64,000 bases of DNA, taken from NCBI RefSeq assembly GCF_000020945.1, contig NC_011295.1:558001-622000 (forward strand), read 5' to 3'. The DNA comes from Coprothermobacter proteolyticus DSM 5265 (GTDB lineage Bacteria; Coprothermobacterota; Coprothermobacteria; Coprothermobacterales; Coprothermobacteraceae). This document shows positions 8,425 to 17,320 of the stretch, in pieces. Under the pieces are notes generated by a model that worked only from the letters and a program-made list of their open reading frames with translations, did not search any database and was not told the DNA's origin. Positions within the stretch are counted from its first letter, which is position 1; the number at the start of each line of letters is the position of its first letter. The position numbers and the translations under genes are program-made.

Positions 8425-10912
8425 CGAAAGCAACGGCAGTACAGAATACGATTTCAAAAAGGCCGAGGAGCGTTGGTCAAAGTACTGGCAAGAACGTGGC
8501 CTTTTTAAAGCTAATGGGACTCTTGGTACGAAGCCCAAACAGTACGTGCTGGAAATGTTCCCTTACCCCTCAGGCAAGCTTCACATGGGACATGTTAGGA
8601 ATTACTCCTTGGGAGATGTGGTAGCACGTTACAACAGAATGAGAGGTTTTGATGTGCTTCATCCCATGGGATGGGACGCTTTTGGGTTGCCTGCAGAGAA
8701 CGCAGCCATTGAGAGGGGTATTCACCCGGAAAACTGGACTTTGTCCAACATCGGTTACATGAGAGAGCAGATGAAAAAGCTAGGTTTTAGCTATGATTGG
8801 GACAGAGAAGTCGCCACTTGTTTGCCTGATTACTACAAATGGACTCAGTGGTTGTTCCTAAAGCTTTATGAAAATGGCTTGGCATACAAGAAGCGTGCAA
8901 AGGTGAACTGGTGTCCTCACTGCAAGACGGTACTTGCTAACGAGCAAGTTATTGATGGTAAATGCTGGCGTTGTCACAGTCCAATTGAAAAAAGGGAAAT
9001 TGAACAGTGGTTTTTCAAAATAACGGCATATGCTGAAGATTTGCTCAATGATTTGGATAACTTGGATTGGCCTGAGCATGTAAAAGCACAGCAGCGTAAC
9101 TGGATTGGTCGCTCTGAAGGTGCTTTGGTGAAGTTTGCCATTGAAGGGACTGACAAAGTCATTGAAATATTTACAACCAGATTGGACACCATTTACGGTG
9201 CTACCTTCATGGTCTTAGCTCCTGAGCATCCACTGGCAATGGAGTTGGTACAGGGTACTGCGCTAAAAGAGCTTTACGACGAATACTTAAAAAGGATCTC
9301 CTTGAAATCAGAAATTGACCGCCTCAGCACGGAAAAAGAAAAAGAAGGTTTCTTCCTTGGCAAGTACGCTGTAAACCCCTTTAACGGTGAAAGAATACCA
9401 ATTTATGCTGGTGATTACGTGCTTACGGAATACGGCACAGGCGCTATCATGGCAGTGCCAGCTCATGATGAACGCGACTACGCTTTTGCAGTTAAATACA
9501 ACATTCCCATAAGACCAGTGGTGGTTCCCAAAGACGGTGAAGAGATAAAGAATGGCGAGGTCTTCACCGAATATGGTGTGCTGGTAAATAGTGGGCCTTA
9601 CACAGGAAAAACCTCTGAAGAAGCCCAGAAGCTCATGGCTGAGTACTTAGAAGAGCACAACTTGGGGCAAAAATCTGTAACGTACAGGCTTAGAGATTGG
9701 CTGGTGAGCCGCCAGAGGTACTGGGGTGCTCCAATTCCCGTAGTTTATTGTGAACACTGCGGAACAGTACCCGTCCCTGAGGATCAGCTTCCAGTGATTC
9801 TACCCAGAGAAGTGGATTACCTGCCTGGCGATTTGGTTTCTCCCTTGGCTACTGATGAAGAGTTTGTGCACACTACTTGTCCAAAGTGTGGTGGTCCGGC
9901 TCGACGGGAAACTGATACCATGGACACGTTTGTGGATAGCTCGTGGTATTACCTAAGGTACGTAGATCCACATAACGAACAAGCGCCATTTGATAAGGAA
10001 CTGGCACAGTATTGGATGCCTGTGGACATATACATTGGCGGTGTGGAGCATGCCGTACTGCATTTGCTTTACAGTCGTTTTATTACCAAAGCGCTAAAAG
10101 ACATGGGATACGTGACGATTAGCGAGCCCTTTAGCAAACTATTTACTCAGGGTATGGTAACTTTGGGTGGTTCAGCCATGTCGAAGTCAAAAGGCAACAT
10201 TGTGGATCCAGATGATATCCTAAGGGACTATGGTGCTGATGCAGCAAGGATGTACACACTGTTTGTGGCGCCACCTGAAAAGGATTTTGAGTGGAGCCAG
10301 CAAGGGCTGGAAGGTATTGTAAGGTTCATAAGACGCATTTGGAACTTCTACTGCAAATATGCTGATGAGGTAAAAGAAGCTGTGGCAGCTCCTATGGGTA
10401 AGCTTTTCGAGGGAATGAGTGAGTACGATGAGAAAGCGCTCAGGGCAGTGAACCGTTTGGTCTACAGAGTCACTGAGGATATTGAGGATAACTACCGATT
10501 CAACACTGCCATTGCCGCCATGATGGAGTTCCTCAATGAAGTAACGGATTACGACGAAAAGGTTAGTAGCGCGGTTATGAAGACGCTGCTTGAAACCTTT
10601 GCGAAGGTACTAGCGCCCTTTGTGCCGTTCTTGGCAGAAGAACTTTGGGCAATGCTGGGTAACGCGCCTTCGGTTCACGAACAATCTTGGCCCCAGTGGG
10701 ACGAAAGTATGCTTCAGGAAAACACTGTGGAAGTTGCAGTGCAAATAAACGGGAAATTTAGGGGCACAGTGGTGGTTCGCAACGGAGCCAGCGAAGAGGA
10801 AGTAAGGGAAGCAGTTATGAGTAGTGGCAATTTTTCTAAGTACTTGTCCAAGGAAGGCGGTTACAAGAAGTGTTTCTACGTTCCGAACAAAATAATAAAT
10901 TTCATAGTTTAG
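8396..10912 (+). CDS. leuS: Leucyl-tRNA synthetase
   Basis: A class I synthetase of about 838 residues that charges tRNA-Leu. Motifs seen are [11 protein letters not shown] (HIGH box, about residue 60), the zinc-domain cysteines CPHC and CWRC around 170-190, the CP1 editing domain with [15 protein letters not shown] near 350, and MSKSK near 595. The C-terminus ends in the usual short [10 protein letters not shown] strand. The reading frame is open upstream into dnaB; ATG 8396 is chosen because it gives a normal N-terminal extension, though its spacing from gaggag is long (13 bases). The dnaB stop lies 26 bases inside leuS. A strong terminator-like hairpin follows at 10924. Confidence 0.95.
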   Translation: MKVRQSAKNNESNGSTEYDFKKAEERWSKYWQERGLFKANGTLGTKPKQYVLEMFPYPSGKLHMGHVRNYSLGDVVARYNRMRGFDVLHPMGWDAFGLPAENAAIERGIHPENWTLSNIGYMREQMKKLGFSYDWDREVATCLPDYYKWTQWLFLKLYENGLAYKKRAKVNWCPHCKTVLANEQVIDGKCWRCHSPIEKREIEQWFFKITAYAEDLLNDLDNLDWPEHVKAQQRNWIGRSEGALVKFAIEGTDKVIEIFTTRLDTIYGATFMVLAPEHPLAMELVQGTALKELYDEYLKRISLKSEIDRLSTEKEKEGFFLGKYAVNPFNGERIPIYAGDYVLTEYGTGAIMAVPAHDERDYAFAVKYNIPIRPVVVPKDGEEIKNGEVFTEYGVLVNSGPYTGKTSEEAQKLMAEYLEEHNLGQKSVTYRLRDWLVSRQRYWGAPIPVVYCEHCGTVPVPEDQLPVILPREVDYLPGDLVSPLATDEEFVHTTCPKCGGPARRETDTMDTFVDSSWYYLRYVDPHNEQAPFDKELAQYWMPVDIYIGGVEHAVLHLLYSRFITKALKDMGYVTISEPFSKLFTQGMVTLGGSAMSKSKGNIVDPDDILRDYGADAARMYTLFVAPPEKDFEWSQQGLEGIVRFIRRIWNFYCKYADEVKEAVAAPMGKLFEGMSEYDEKALRAVNRLVYRVTEDIEDNYRFNTAIAAMMEFLNEVTDYDEKVSSAVMKTLLETFAKVLAPFVPFLAEELWAMLGNAPSVHEQSWPQWDESMLQENTVEVAVQINGKFRGTVVVRNGASEEEVREAVMSSGNFSKYLSKEGGYKKCFYVPNKIINFIV

Positions 10913-11583
10913 CAGGTGGATGGAAGAAGGCTGCCACATGGTTGGCAGCCTTCTTTTTAGTTGGGGCAATTTGCTTCGAAATGGGATATCGCTTTGGTGT
11001 GTCTAGTTTGCTTAGTTCAAAAGATGCTCAGGCCAGTGTTTCACCATCTGTGGAGACCTCTTCAGCGGCTGCTAATAGCACTTCTACCGCGCTGGAACCT
11101 GAGCTGGTCAGTGTTTACATTGTTGGTGCTGTGGACCGACCAGGGGTTTACACTGCTAAGCCAACCCAACGTATAGGGGACGTTATAAGCATGGCGGGTG
11201 TAAAAGGTGATGCAGACCTTACAAGACTGAATTTAGCTAGTCATGTTGCTGATGAGATGATGGTTTATGTACCTACTAAGGCGGAGCAGCAGAATGTAGA
11301 TGGGAGTCAAGGGATACCTTCAAGCACGGCACAAAATTCTGGGGGAGTAGTCATCGGCAGCAGCGAATCTGCGGGGAGTTCTAAAAGTTCCCTGATTAAC
11401 ATAAACACGGCTGATGAGAAACAATTGGATGCACTTCCTGGCATTGGGCCTACGTTGGCGGCTCGCATTGTTGAATACAGGCAAGCCAATGGGCCATTTA
11501 AGAGTATTGAAGAAGTGAAAAATGTTTCTGGAATCGGCGAAAAGCGGTTTGCTGACATAAAGGACTTAATTACGGTTCGTTAA
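10870..11583 (+). CDS. comEA: ComEA-like DNA-uptake receptor (SLBB + helix-hairpin-helix)
   Basis: A protein of up to 237 residues. A single hydrophobic segment at about residues 21-38 would anchor it in the membrane. An SLBB domain ([31 protein letters not shown]) is followed by a Ser-rich linker and a C-terminal HhH pair ([29 protein letters not shown]). This is the architecture of ComEA, the surface receptor for DNA in transformation. The start is unclear: GTG 10870 overlaps leuS by 43 bp; TTG 10942 keeps most of the anchor; ATG 10981 would lose it. The first two possibilities contain or abut a perfect 12-bp hairpin with T-tract. comEC follows 5 bp later. Confidence 0.88.
   Translation: MFLRSEQNNKFHSLAGGWKKAATWLAAFFLVGAICFEMGYRFGVSSLLSSKDAQASVSPSVETSSAAANSTSTALEPELVSVYIVGAVDRPGVYTAKPTQRIGDVISMAGVKGDADLTRLNLASHVADEMMVYVPTKAEQQNVDGSQGIPSSTAQNSGGVVIGSSESAGSSKSSLININTADEKQLDALPGIGPTLAARIVEYRQANGPFKSIEEVKNVSGIGEKRFADIKDLITVR
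10924..10958 (+). terminator. Terminator-like hairpin after leuS, inside the comEA frame
   Basis: AAGAAGGCTGCC (10924-10935) and GGCAGCCTTCTT (10944-10955) are perfectly complementary over 12 bp with an 8-base loop, and a TTTTT run (10954-10958) completes a textbook intrinsic terminator 12 bp after the leuS stop. The same bases encode the [12 protein letters not shown] start of the comEA membrane anchor. Confidence 0.85.
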
Positions 11584-11588
11584 TAAGG

Positions 11589-13343
11589 ATGATTCTTACC
11601 GCCCTTGCAGTGGTTTTTGCCCTGTGGTTTTATCCCTGGGGAGCAGTTCTGTTCGTCCCGTTATTTGTTTTCTTAAAGAAGAAACGCTGGATAGCCATTG
11701 TTGGTGTTGTGGTAGTACTGCTTGCATACACAAGCATTTATAGATCCGTAAGCATGGATGGACAGGTTTTCAAAGGCACTGTGGTGGTGGACTCTGATGG
11801 TAAAGGGTACTACAGGGGCTTAGTGCCCGTTTGTTCGAGCGATGTTGGTGTGCTTAGCGGTACGTTCCAAATGAATTGGCACAAATACCACTGCGCTGTT
11901 CCCGTGAAGGTGAATACTTTAGAGACGCCTTTGTTTCGTGTCAGATCAGCAATGGAAAACAGGTTGGGTAGTCTACAATCGGGTTCATTACTAAATGCAC
12001 TAGTTTTGGGCAACCCGCTACCTTTGAGAATTCAAGAGCAAGCTATAAAGACAGGTATTTTGCATGTCTTTGCCATATCAGGCCTGCAGACAACTTTACT
12101 TATGGGTTACGTTTACAGGTGGAGCAAGAACAAGATTGCAACAATGTTGCTTGGCCTCGTTTTAATCATCTTTTACGGTTTTTCTGCCTCGGTGCTGCGT
12201 AGTGTACTCATGTACGGGGTAATGCTGTCCATACCAAAGGGCAGAAAACTTGGATTAGGTGGAGTTGCCGCCGCGGGTTTGGCAGCATCTTGCTTAGATC
12301 CGCTATTTTTCACCCGAACGGCATCTTTATTGTCTTTACTGGGTGCAGCTGCCGTGGTTTACTGGGGCGATTCCAAATGGTCAAGCGTGAAAATCAGCTT
12401 GACGTTACTACCGGCGAGCCTGCTTTTCTTTCATTCTATTTCTCTGCTAGGTGCTTTTTTTACTGTGCTACTTGTACCAGTGTTCACGTTGTTGTACGCA
12501 CTTGGCATTTTGTATGTGATTATGCCACTAAGACTACTAAGTTACTTAGTTGACATGGTGGGCATGGCTATTCTGTCGCTACATGAACTGGTGGAACTGT
12601 TGCCTGCGTGGGTGTTGCTTAATTTTGGTTCTAGAGAGGTTCTTGTCATCCTTGTTGGTGTTGTCTTAACTGCATTGCTAAGACGTTGGTGGTTGCCGGT
12701 GCTCACATGCATAGCATTACTGCTACTCCCTGCTCAAAGCCGTGTCATTTTCCTGGACGTCGGCCAGGGTTCAGCTACCTTGGTACAAAAAGGTTCTTAC
12801 GGGCTACTTATAGATACCTCGGACAGGGCTGTGGTTTTGCGTGATGTGAGGTGGTATGGCATTAGGCACCTGGGACTCATAATCAGCCATGACGATAAAG
12901 ACCACAATGGAATGCAGGAACAAGTTATGCTTTCTTTTCACCCCAAGATTATGGACCCATACAAGGGTGATATGATCAGTTTCGGGCCCATAAGAGCTGA
13001 AACTGTATGGCCACCACCTGCAATGGTGGGCACTGATAACGAACTGAGTAAAGTGATTTACTTACCAGAGTTTAATGGGCTCATAACAGGGGATGTGCCG
13101 GCAGCTTATTTGCCTAATGGTGACTATAGTTTCTTTACTGTGCCTCATCATGGAGCTAAACTTACAGAGCTGAGTTTGACTTCTTCGGTGGCGGTAATTT
13201 CTGTGGGTAAGAATGCTTATGGCCACCCAAATAAGGACACACTGAAAGTGCTCGAAAGTAAACATATGAAGGTGTACCGAACAGACTACTGTGGTGACAT
13301 AATCTATGAACAGGGCAGGGTTTCTTGCCCGTCCAACCGATAA
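11589..13343 (+). CDS. comEC: ComEC/Rec2 DNA channel protein
   Basis: A 584-residue polytopic protein. The N-terminal part is an OB-like segment between two hydrophobic stretches; the central competence domain shows ALVLGNPLPL and HVFAISGLQTTLL and about seven membrane helices; the C-terminal 160 residues form a metallo-beta-lactamase-like domain with FLDVGQGSATLV, SHDDKDHNG and VPHHGA. It is shorter than the usual 700-800 residues. ComEC carries single-stranded DNA across the membrane during transformation; the lactamase-like domain is thought to degrade the non-transported strand. It starts 5 bp after comEA, with the ribosome site taatAAGG close to the ATG, and is probably co-transcribed with it. 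Confidence 0.93.
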   Translation: MILTALAVVFALWFYPWGAVLFVPLFVFLKKKRWIAIVGVVVVLLAYTSIYRSVSMDGQVFKGTVVVDSDGKGYYRGLVPVCSSDVGVLSGTFQMNWHKYHCAVPVKVNTLETPLFRVRSAMENRLGSLQSGSLLNALVLGNPLPLRIQEQAIKTGILHVFAISGLQTTLLMGYVYRWSKNKIATMLLGLVLIIFYGFSASVLRSVLMYGVMLSIPKGRKLGLGGVAAAGLAASCLDPLFFTRTASLLSLLGAAAVVYWGDSKWSSVKISLTLLPASLLFFHSISLLGAFFTVLLVPVFTLLYALGILYVIMPLRLLSYLVDMVGMAILSLHELVELLPAWVLLNFGSREVLVILVGVVLTALLRRWWLPVLTCIALLLLPAQSRVIFLDVGQGSATLVQKGSYGLLIDTSDRAVVLRDVRWYGIRHLGLIISHDDKDHNGMQEQVMLSFHPKIMDPYKGDMISFGPIRAETVWPPPAMVGTDNELSKVIYLPEFNGLITGDVPAAYLPNGDYSFFTVPHHGAKLTELSLTSSVAVISVGKNAYGHPNKDTLKVLESKHMKVYRTDYCGDIIYEQGRVSCPSNR

Positions 13344-13427
13344 CTGTGGCTGCTTGGTTTGTGCCGGATGTTTTCGCCTTGAAAGTCTGGTTTTCGCTGT
13401 AGTGATGCTGTTTTTTGAGCATTTTAG

Positions 13428-13436
13428 TGGTATAAT
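13428..13436 (+). promoter_or_regulatory. Extended -10 promoter of the LCP gene, leaderless
   Basis: TGG-TATAAT is a consensus extended -10 element. Only 6 bp separate it from ATG 13443, so transcription should start at or next to the start codon. No good -35 box and no ribosome site are present. Confidence 0.65.
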
Positions 13437-13442
13437 TTAAAT

Positions 13443-14906
13443 ATGAAAATGAGCGTGAATGTGAAAAAGGTTCTCATTGCAATCGGTTTCTTACTTATAT
13501 TTTTGGTGTCTTTCGTAGGTGGTGTTTTTGCTCAGAAGGTGATCATGCCTCAAGGAGAAGGTGTTAATTTGGCCGATCTCGTTTCAAGCGCTGCTGAACG
13601 GTTTTCCAGCATAACTGGTTCAAAAGGAGACCAAGTATGGCTGATAGCTGGTTTGGATACGGTGGGAGAAATGAAGGGTGCAGGTTCTGTGGGGCACAAC
13701 GACACGCTGATTTTGGCGTTTATCCGTGGGAGTACTATTAATCTGCTTTACATACCTAGAGACTCCTTGGTCGCCATACCAGACAAAGGTGTGACAAAGG
13801 TGGGGCATACCTTTCTCTATGGTGGTGTGAGGAAACTTGCTGAAACCATTAAGCAAAACTTTGGCGTGGCTGTAGATCATTACGTGGTAGTTAATTTCAG
13901 TACGGTGATTGAAATGGTTGACCTTATGGGAGGTCTTAAGGTGGATGTGCCTCAAAGGTATTGCTATCAAGGCGTAGGAGTACCTAGATACACATGCATT
14001 GACAAGGGTACTCATACACTTAATGGTACAGAATTCTTGGTTTATTGGCGAATCAGGGATTATGGGAGGACACATGTCTCAGATTTAACAAGGATACAAA
14101 GGCAGATCGATTTACTCTTGGGAACCGATTTGAAAGATCAAGTAATATCAAAGCTTTCTCCTAGTTTTGTATCAAGTGCAGTGGATGTGTGGAGCAAGTA
14201 CGTGCTTTCTGATGTTAGCTTGATGGAGATAGCTAGTTTGGCAAACAAGTGGAAGGATGCCCACATCGAAGCTGATGTGCTAAGCGGAGATTCTTTTATT
14301 AGTCGTGTGTTTGACTTGGGTGTTCCTGTTTCAGTGTATCAGTGGGATGCGGATTGGCTTAAGAGCTGGTATATAGAGAAATTCGGTCCTATGGGGCAAA
14401 CGTTAGCTAACGGAGTCAATCCGCCTAAGCTGAGTGTTCCACGGCCCACCGATTCCAGCTCAAGCAAGGAAACGTCTGGCAACAAAAATAGCACCAGCGG
14501 AGGCAAAACGTCCACAGCCAGTAATAGTGGAAGCAACAGTAGTGGCTCCACAGGTGGCACGGCCACGCAATCACCAACGCCATCGTCAACGACAACGACA
14601 ACAACAACGACAAGTACGACTACTCAGAATTCTTCACAGAGCAATGCAACCACGAATGTGAATGATACAGCTACACAAAGTGTGCCAGAGTTACCACCTG
14701 AGGTGGAGAACAATACTACTGTGGCAACAGGGGCTGTGAATGGCGAAATTCCAGGCCCCGTGATTACGCCAACTACTGCAACCCCTCCGGAAGAAAACTA
14801 TAACGATTCCTGGGAGGGAAGTGGTTATGATTCAAAGAATAATGAGAATGAAACATTGACAGTGACCAACGCATACACTGAAACACCAACTGAGGGTGGA
14901 CACTAG
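13443..14906 (+). CDS. LytR-CpsA-Psr (LCP) family cell-wall glycopolymer ligase
   Basis: A 487-residue membrane-anchored LCP protein. A hydrophobic segment at residues 9-29 anchors it; the LCP domain (about 60-300) has GHNDTLILAFI, LYIPRDSLV and WRIRDYGRTHVSDLTRIQRQ, which supply the conserved Asp and Arg residues that bind the polyprenyl-pyrophosphate substrate. The C-terminal 150 residues are a Ser/Thr/Asn-rich low-complexity tail, probably a wall-spanning or extended region. LCP enzymes attach teichoic-acid-like polymers or capsule to peptidoglycan outside the membrane. The gene has its own promoter at 13428 and appears to be translated from a leaderless mRNA; an in-frame ATG at 13449 is the alternative start. 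Confidence 0.9.
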   Translation: MKMSVNVKKVLIAIGFLLIFLVSFVGGVFAQKVIMPQGEGVNLADLVSSAAERFSSITGSKGDQVWLIAGLDTVGEMKGAGSVGHNDTLILAFIRGSTINLLYIPRDSLVAIPDKGVTKVGHTFLYGGVRKLAETIKQNFGVAVDHYVVVNFSTVIEMVDLMGGLKVDVPQRYCYQGVGVPRYTCIDKGTHTLNGTEFLVYWRIRDYGRTHVSDLTRIQRQIDLLLGTDLKDQVISKLSPSFVSSAVDVWSKYVLSDVSLMEIASLANKWKDAHIEADVLSGDSFISRVFDLGVPVSVYQWDADWLKSWYIEKFGPMGQTLANGVNPPKLSVPRPTDSSSSKETSGNKNSTSGGKTSTASNSGSNSSGSTGGTATQSPTPSSTTTTTTTTSTTTQNSSQSNATTNVNDTATQSVPELPPEVENNTTVATGAVNGEIPGPVITPTTATPPEENYNDSWEGSGYDSKNNENETLTVTNAYTETPTEGGH

Positions 14907-14934
14907 CATGATTTTTTCGCAGCTGTGAGGTAAG

Positions 14935-15408
14935 GTGTTTTTGGTGGTGTCAAAGTCTTCCATGAAAAGAGCTTTTGACCTGCTAGGCGGGAACGAGAAG
15001 CTTTTTTGGTTTTTGGAAGTTTCAAGAAAGTGGGATTCACTAGATACTTGGCTTAAGGATTTAGTGTTTCCTTCTGCCTTGCAAGGGACAGTGGTTGTTA
15101 TGGATTACTACAGTCCTGTGGGTAGAATGAAGCTGCTTTACAACAAGGATGATGTATTAACAGAACTGAAGAGGTTCTTGCCTTTTGCAGAGGATGTAAA
15201 GGTTGGAAAGGCAAGAAAAAAGGAGAGTTTTTCACACCTAAGTGAAAAGCTTTCACGAAGTAAGAAAATTGAGAAACAGATCTTAGAGCTATCTGATGTG
15301 GACGCAGACGGCGTGTGCACGGATGGCATTAAAGATAAAGAGTTAGCCGAACTATTTGGTAAGTTTGTAAAGGTTAGGAGGGCATGGCAGGAATGGAAAA
15401 AAGCTTGA
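14935..15408 (+). CDS. DciA-like (DUF721) protein upstream of gyrB
   Basis: A 157-residue hydrophilic protein. The first 90 residues resemble the DUF721/DciA fold: a Trp-containing helix (SRKWDSLDTWLKD), a VFPSALQGTVVVMDYYSPVGRMKLL strand pair and a LLYNKDDVLTELKRFLP helix. The rest is Lys/Glu-rich and probably disordered or helical. DciA is the common bacterial loader partner of DnaB helicase where DnaC or DnaI is absent, and DUF721 genes often sit next to gyrB. The similarity is weak and is my pattern match. The GTG start is uncertain; in-frame GTG 14944 or ATG 14962 are alternatives. Its end overlaps gyrB. Confidence 0.55.
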   Translation: MFLVVSKSSMKRAFDLLGGNEKLFWFLEVSRKWDSLDTWLKDLVFPSALQGTVVVMDYYSPVGRMKLLYNKDDVLTELKRFLPFAEDVKVGKARKKESFSHLSEKLSRSKKIEKQILELSDVDADGVCTDGIKDKELAELFGKFVKVRRAWQEWKKA

Positions 15409-17306
15409 AAACGAAAAACTACGGTGCTGAACAGATCAAAGTTTTAGGCGATCTTGAGGGCGTTAGAAAACGCCCTGCCATGTACATAGGAAGTACGGAC
15501 AAGAATGGTTTGCACCATCTCATTTGGGAGATTGTAGACAATGCCATCGACGAAGCCATGGCGGGCTTCTGCGATCACATAAAAGTTGTGCTTTACAAAG
15601 ATGGTTCAGTGTTAGTTGAAGACAACGGCCGTGGTATACCGGTGGAGATTCATCCTCAGGAAGGCCGTCCTACCGTAGAAGTGGTGTTAACAAAGTTGCA
15701 CGCTGGTGGTAAGTTCGGTGGTCAGGCTTACAAAGCTAGCGGCGGTTTGCATGGCGTGGGTTTGTCCGTGGTAAATGCTCTTAGTGAATGGCTTGAAATA
15801 ACTGTAAAAAGAGATGGAACGGTATATTGGCAACGTTACGAGTTCGGTAAACCTGTAACAGAGGTTAAAGAAATTGGTCAGTACGATGATACTGAAAGCT
15901 CAGCCACCATAGTTCAGTTCAAGCCTGACAAATCCATCTTTGCTGATACGCGTTTTGACTACGAAGTTATAAGGCAGCGTTTAAGAGAGCTTGCTTTCCT
16001 AAACAGTGAGGTTACCATTGAGCTGCAAAGGGAAGGCAGTGAGCCAGAATTCTTCCACTTTGAATCAGGCTTGGCTGGCTTACTCGAAGAGGTTGCTAAC
16101 AGTTCAGAAAAAATCATTGATGTGCTTCGTTTTTCAGGCGCACAGCAAGATGTCCAAGTTGAGGTTGCTTTTACTTACGTGGACGATTTTGATGAGAACA
16201 TTGTGTCTTTTGTGAACTCCGTTAGAACGGTAGATGGAGGAACTCACGTTCAGGGCTTAAGATCGGCAATATCTAAAACGCTGGCTGAAGTGGGTAGGAG
16301 AAAAGGGTTGCTCAAGGATAACAATGTCTCCAGTGACGACTTTCGTCAGGGATTAAGAGCAGTGGTGGCAGTTAGGGTACCAGAGCCTGAGTTTGAAGGT
16401 CAAACCAAAGGTAAACTGGGCTCCAAATATGTAAGGAACATTGTAGAGGATGTAGTATCCAAGGCTTTTGAAAGTTATTTGGAGACGCAAAACGATGTTA
16501 CAAAGACCTTGATTCAGAGGGCCTTAGCTTCTGCTGAAATGCGCGAAACCTTCAAACGCACTCGAGAAATGATGAAGAACAGACTCAGAGTGGAATCTAC
16601 GGTACTGCCAGGAAAGCTGTCAGATTGTTCCAGTCGTGATGTGGAAAAACGTGAACTTCTCATCGTAGAGGGAGAAAGCGCTGGTGGATCAGCGAAGCAA
16701 GGCCGTGATAGGACTATTCAAGCAGTACTACCGCTCAGAGGAAAAATACTGAACGTTGAGAAAGCTAGCTGGAAGCGTGTTTTGGATAATGAAGAGATTC
16801 AGGCGCTTATAGCTGCTATTGGCACTGGCGTGGGTGAGCATTTTAACTTTGCAAAACTACGTTACGGAAAAATTATTATCATGACTGATGCTGACGTGGA
16901 CGGTGCTCACATTAGAACGTTGCTTCTCACGTTCTTCTTTAGAATGATGCGTCCTTTGGTGGAAGAGGGACACATCTACATTGCTCAGCCGCCTCTGTAC
17001 AAGATTGAAAGGAAGAAGAGCAAGGACATTATCTACCTGTATTCTGATGAAGACTTGCAGGCTTTCTTAAGAGAGCATGAGGGCGAGAATTTTGAGATAC
17101 AGCGTTACAAGGGGTTAGGTGAAATGAACGCTGAGCAGTTGTGGGAAACCACTCTTAACCCCGAAACGCGTAATTTGTACATGGTGACTGTGGAAGACGC
17201 TGAAAAAGCAGACGAGCTGTTTTCGGTGCTAATGGGAGAAAAGGTTCAACCCAGAAAAGAGTTCATATTTGCTAATGCGAACTTAGTTAAGAACTTGGAT
17301 GTGTGA
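15393..17306 (+). CDS. gyrB: DNA gyrase subunit B (type IIA topoisomerase ATPase)
   Basis: A subunit of about 637 residues. It has the GHKL ATPase motifs EIVDNAIDEA, EDNGRGIPV and GGLHGVGLSVVNAL, the transducer domain, and a TOPRIM domain with EGESAGGSAKQGRDR, ILNVEKAS and DADVDGAHIR, ending QPRKEFIFANA. An ATG at 15384 is only one base after AGGAGG; the ATG at 15393 sits at normal spacing and is preferred. It hydrolyses ATP to drive strand passage with GyrA. The gene overlaps the DciA-like gene and is 14 bp from gyrA, so the three probably form one operon. Confidence 0.96.
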   Translation: MEKSLKTKNYGAEQIKVLGDLEGVRKRPAMYIGSTDKNGLHHLIWEIVDNAIDEAMAGFCDHIKVVLYKDGSVLVEDNGRGIPVEIHPQEGRPTVEVVLTKLHAGGKFGGQAYKASGGLHGVGLSVVNALSEWLEITVKRDGTVYWQRYEFGKPVTEVKEIGQYDDTESSATIVQFKPDKSIFADTRFDYEVIRQRLRELAFLNSEVTIELQREGSEPEFFHFESGLAGLLEEVANSSEKIIDVLRFSGAQQDVQVEVAFTYVDDFDENIVSFVNSVRTVDGGTHVQGLRSAISKTLAEVGRRKGLLKDNNVSSDDFRQGLRAVVAVRVPEPEFEGQTKGKLGSKYVRNIVEDVVSKAFESYLETQNDVTKTLIQRALASAEMRETFKRTREMMKNRLRVESTVLPGKLSDCSSRDVEKRELLIVEGESAGGSAKQGRDRTIQAVLPLRGKILNVEKASWKRVLDNEEIQALIAAIGTGVGEHFNFAKLRYGKIIIMTDADVDGAHIRTLLLTFFFRMMRPLVEEGHIYIAQPPLYKIERKKSKDIIYLYSDEDLQAFLREHEGENFEIQRYKGLGEMNAEQLWETTLNPETRNLYMVTVEDAEKADELFSVLMGEKVQPRKEFIFANANLVKNLDV

Positions 17307-17320
17307 GGTGTTATTGAGTT

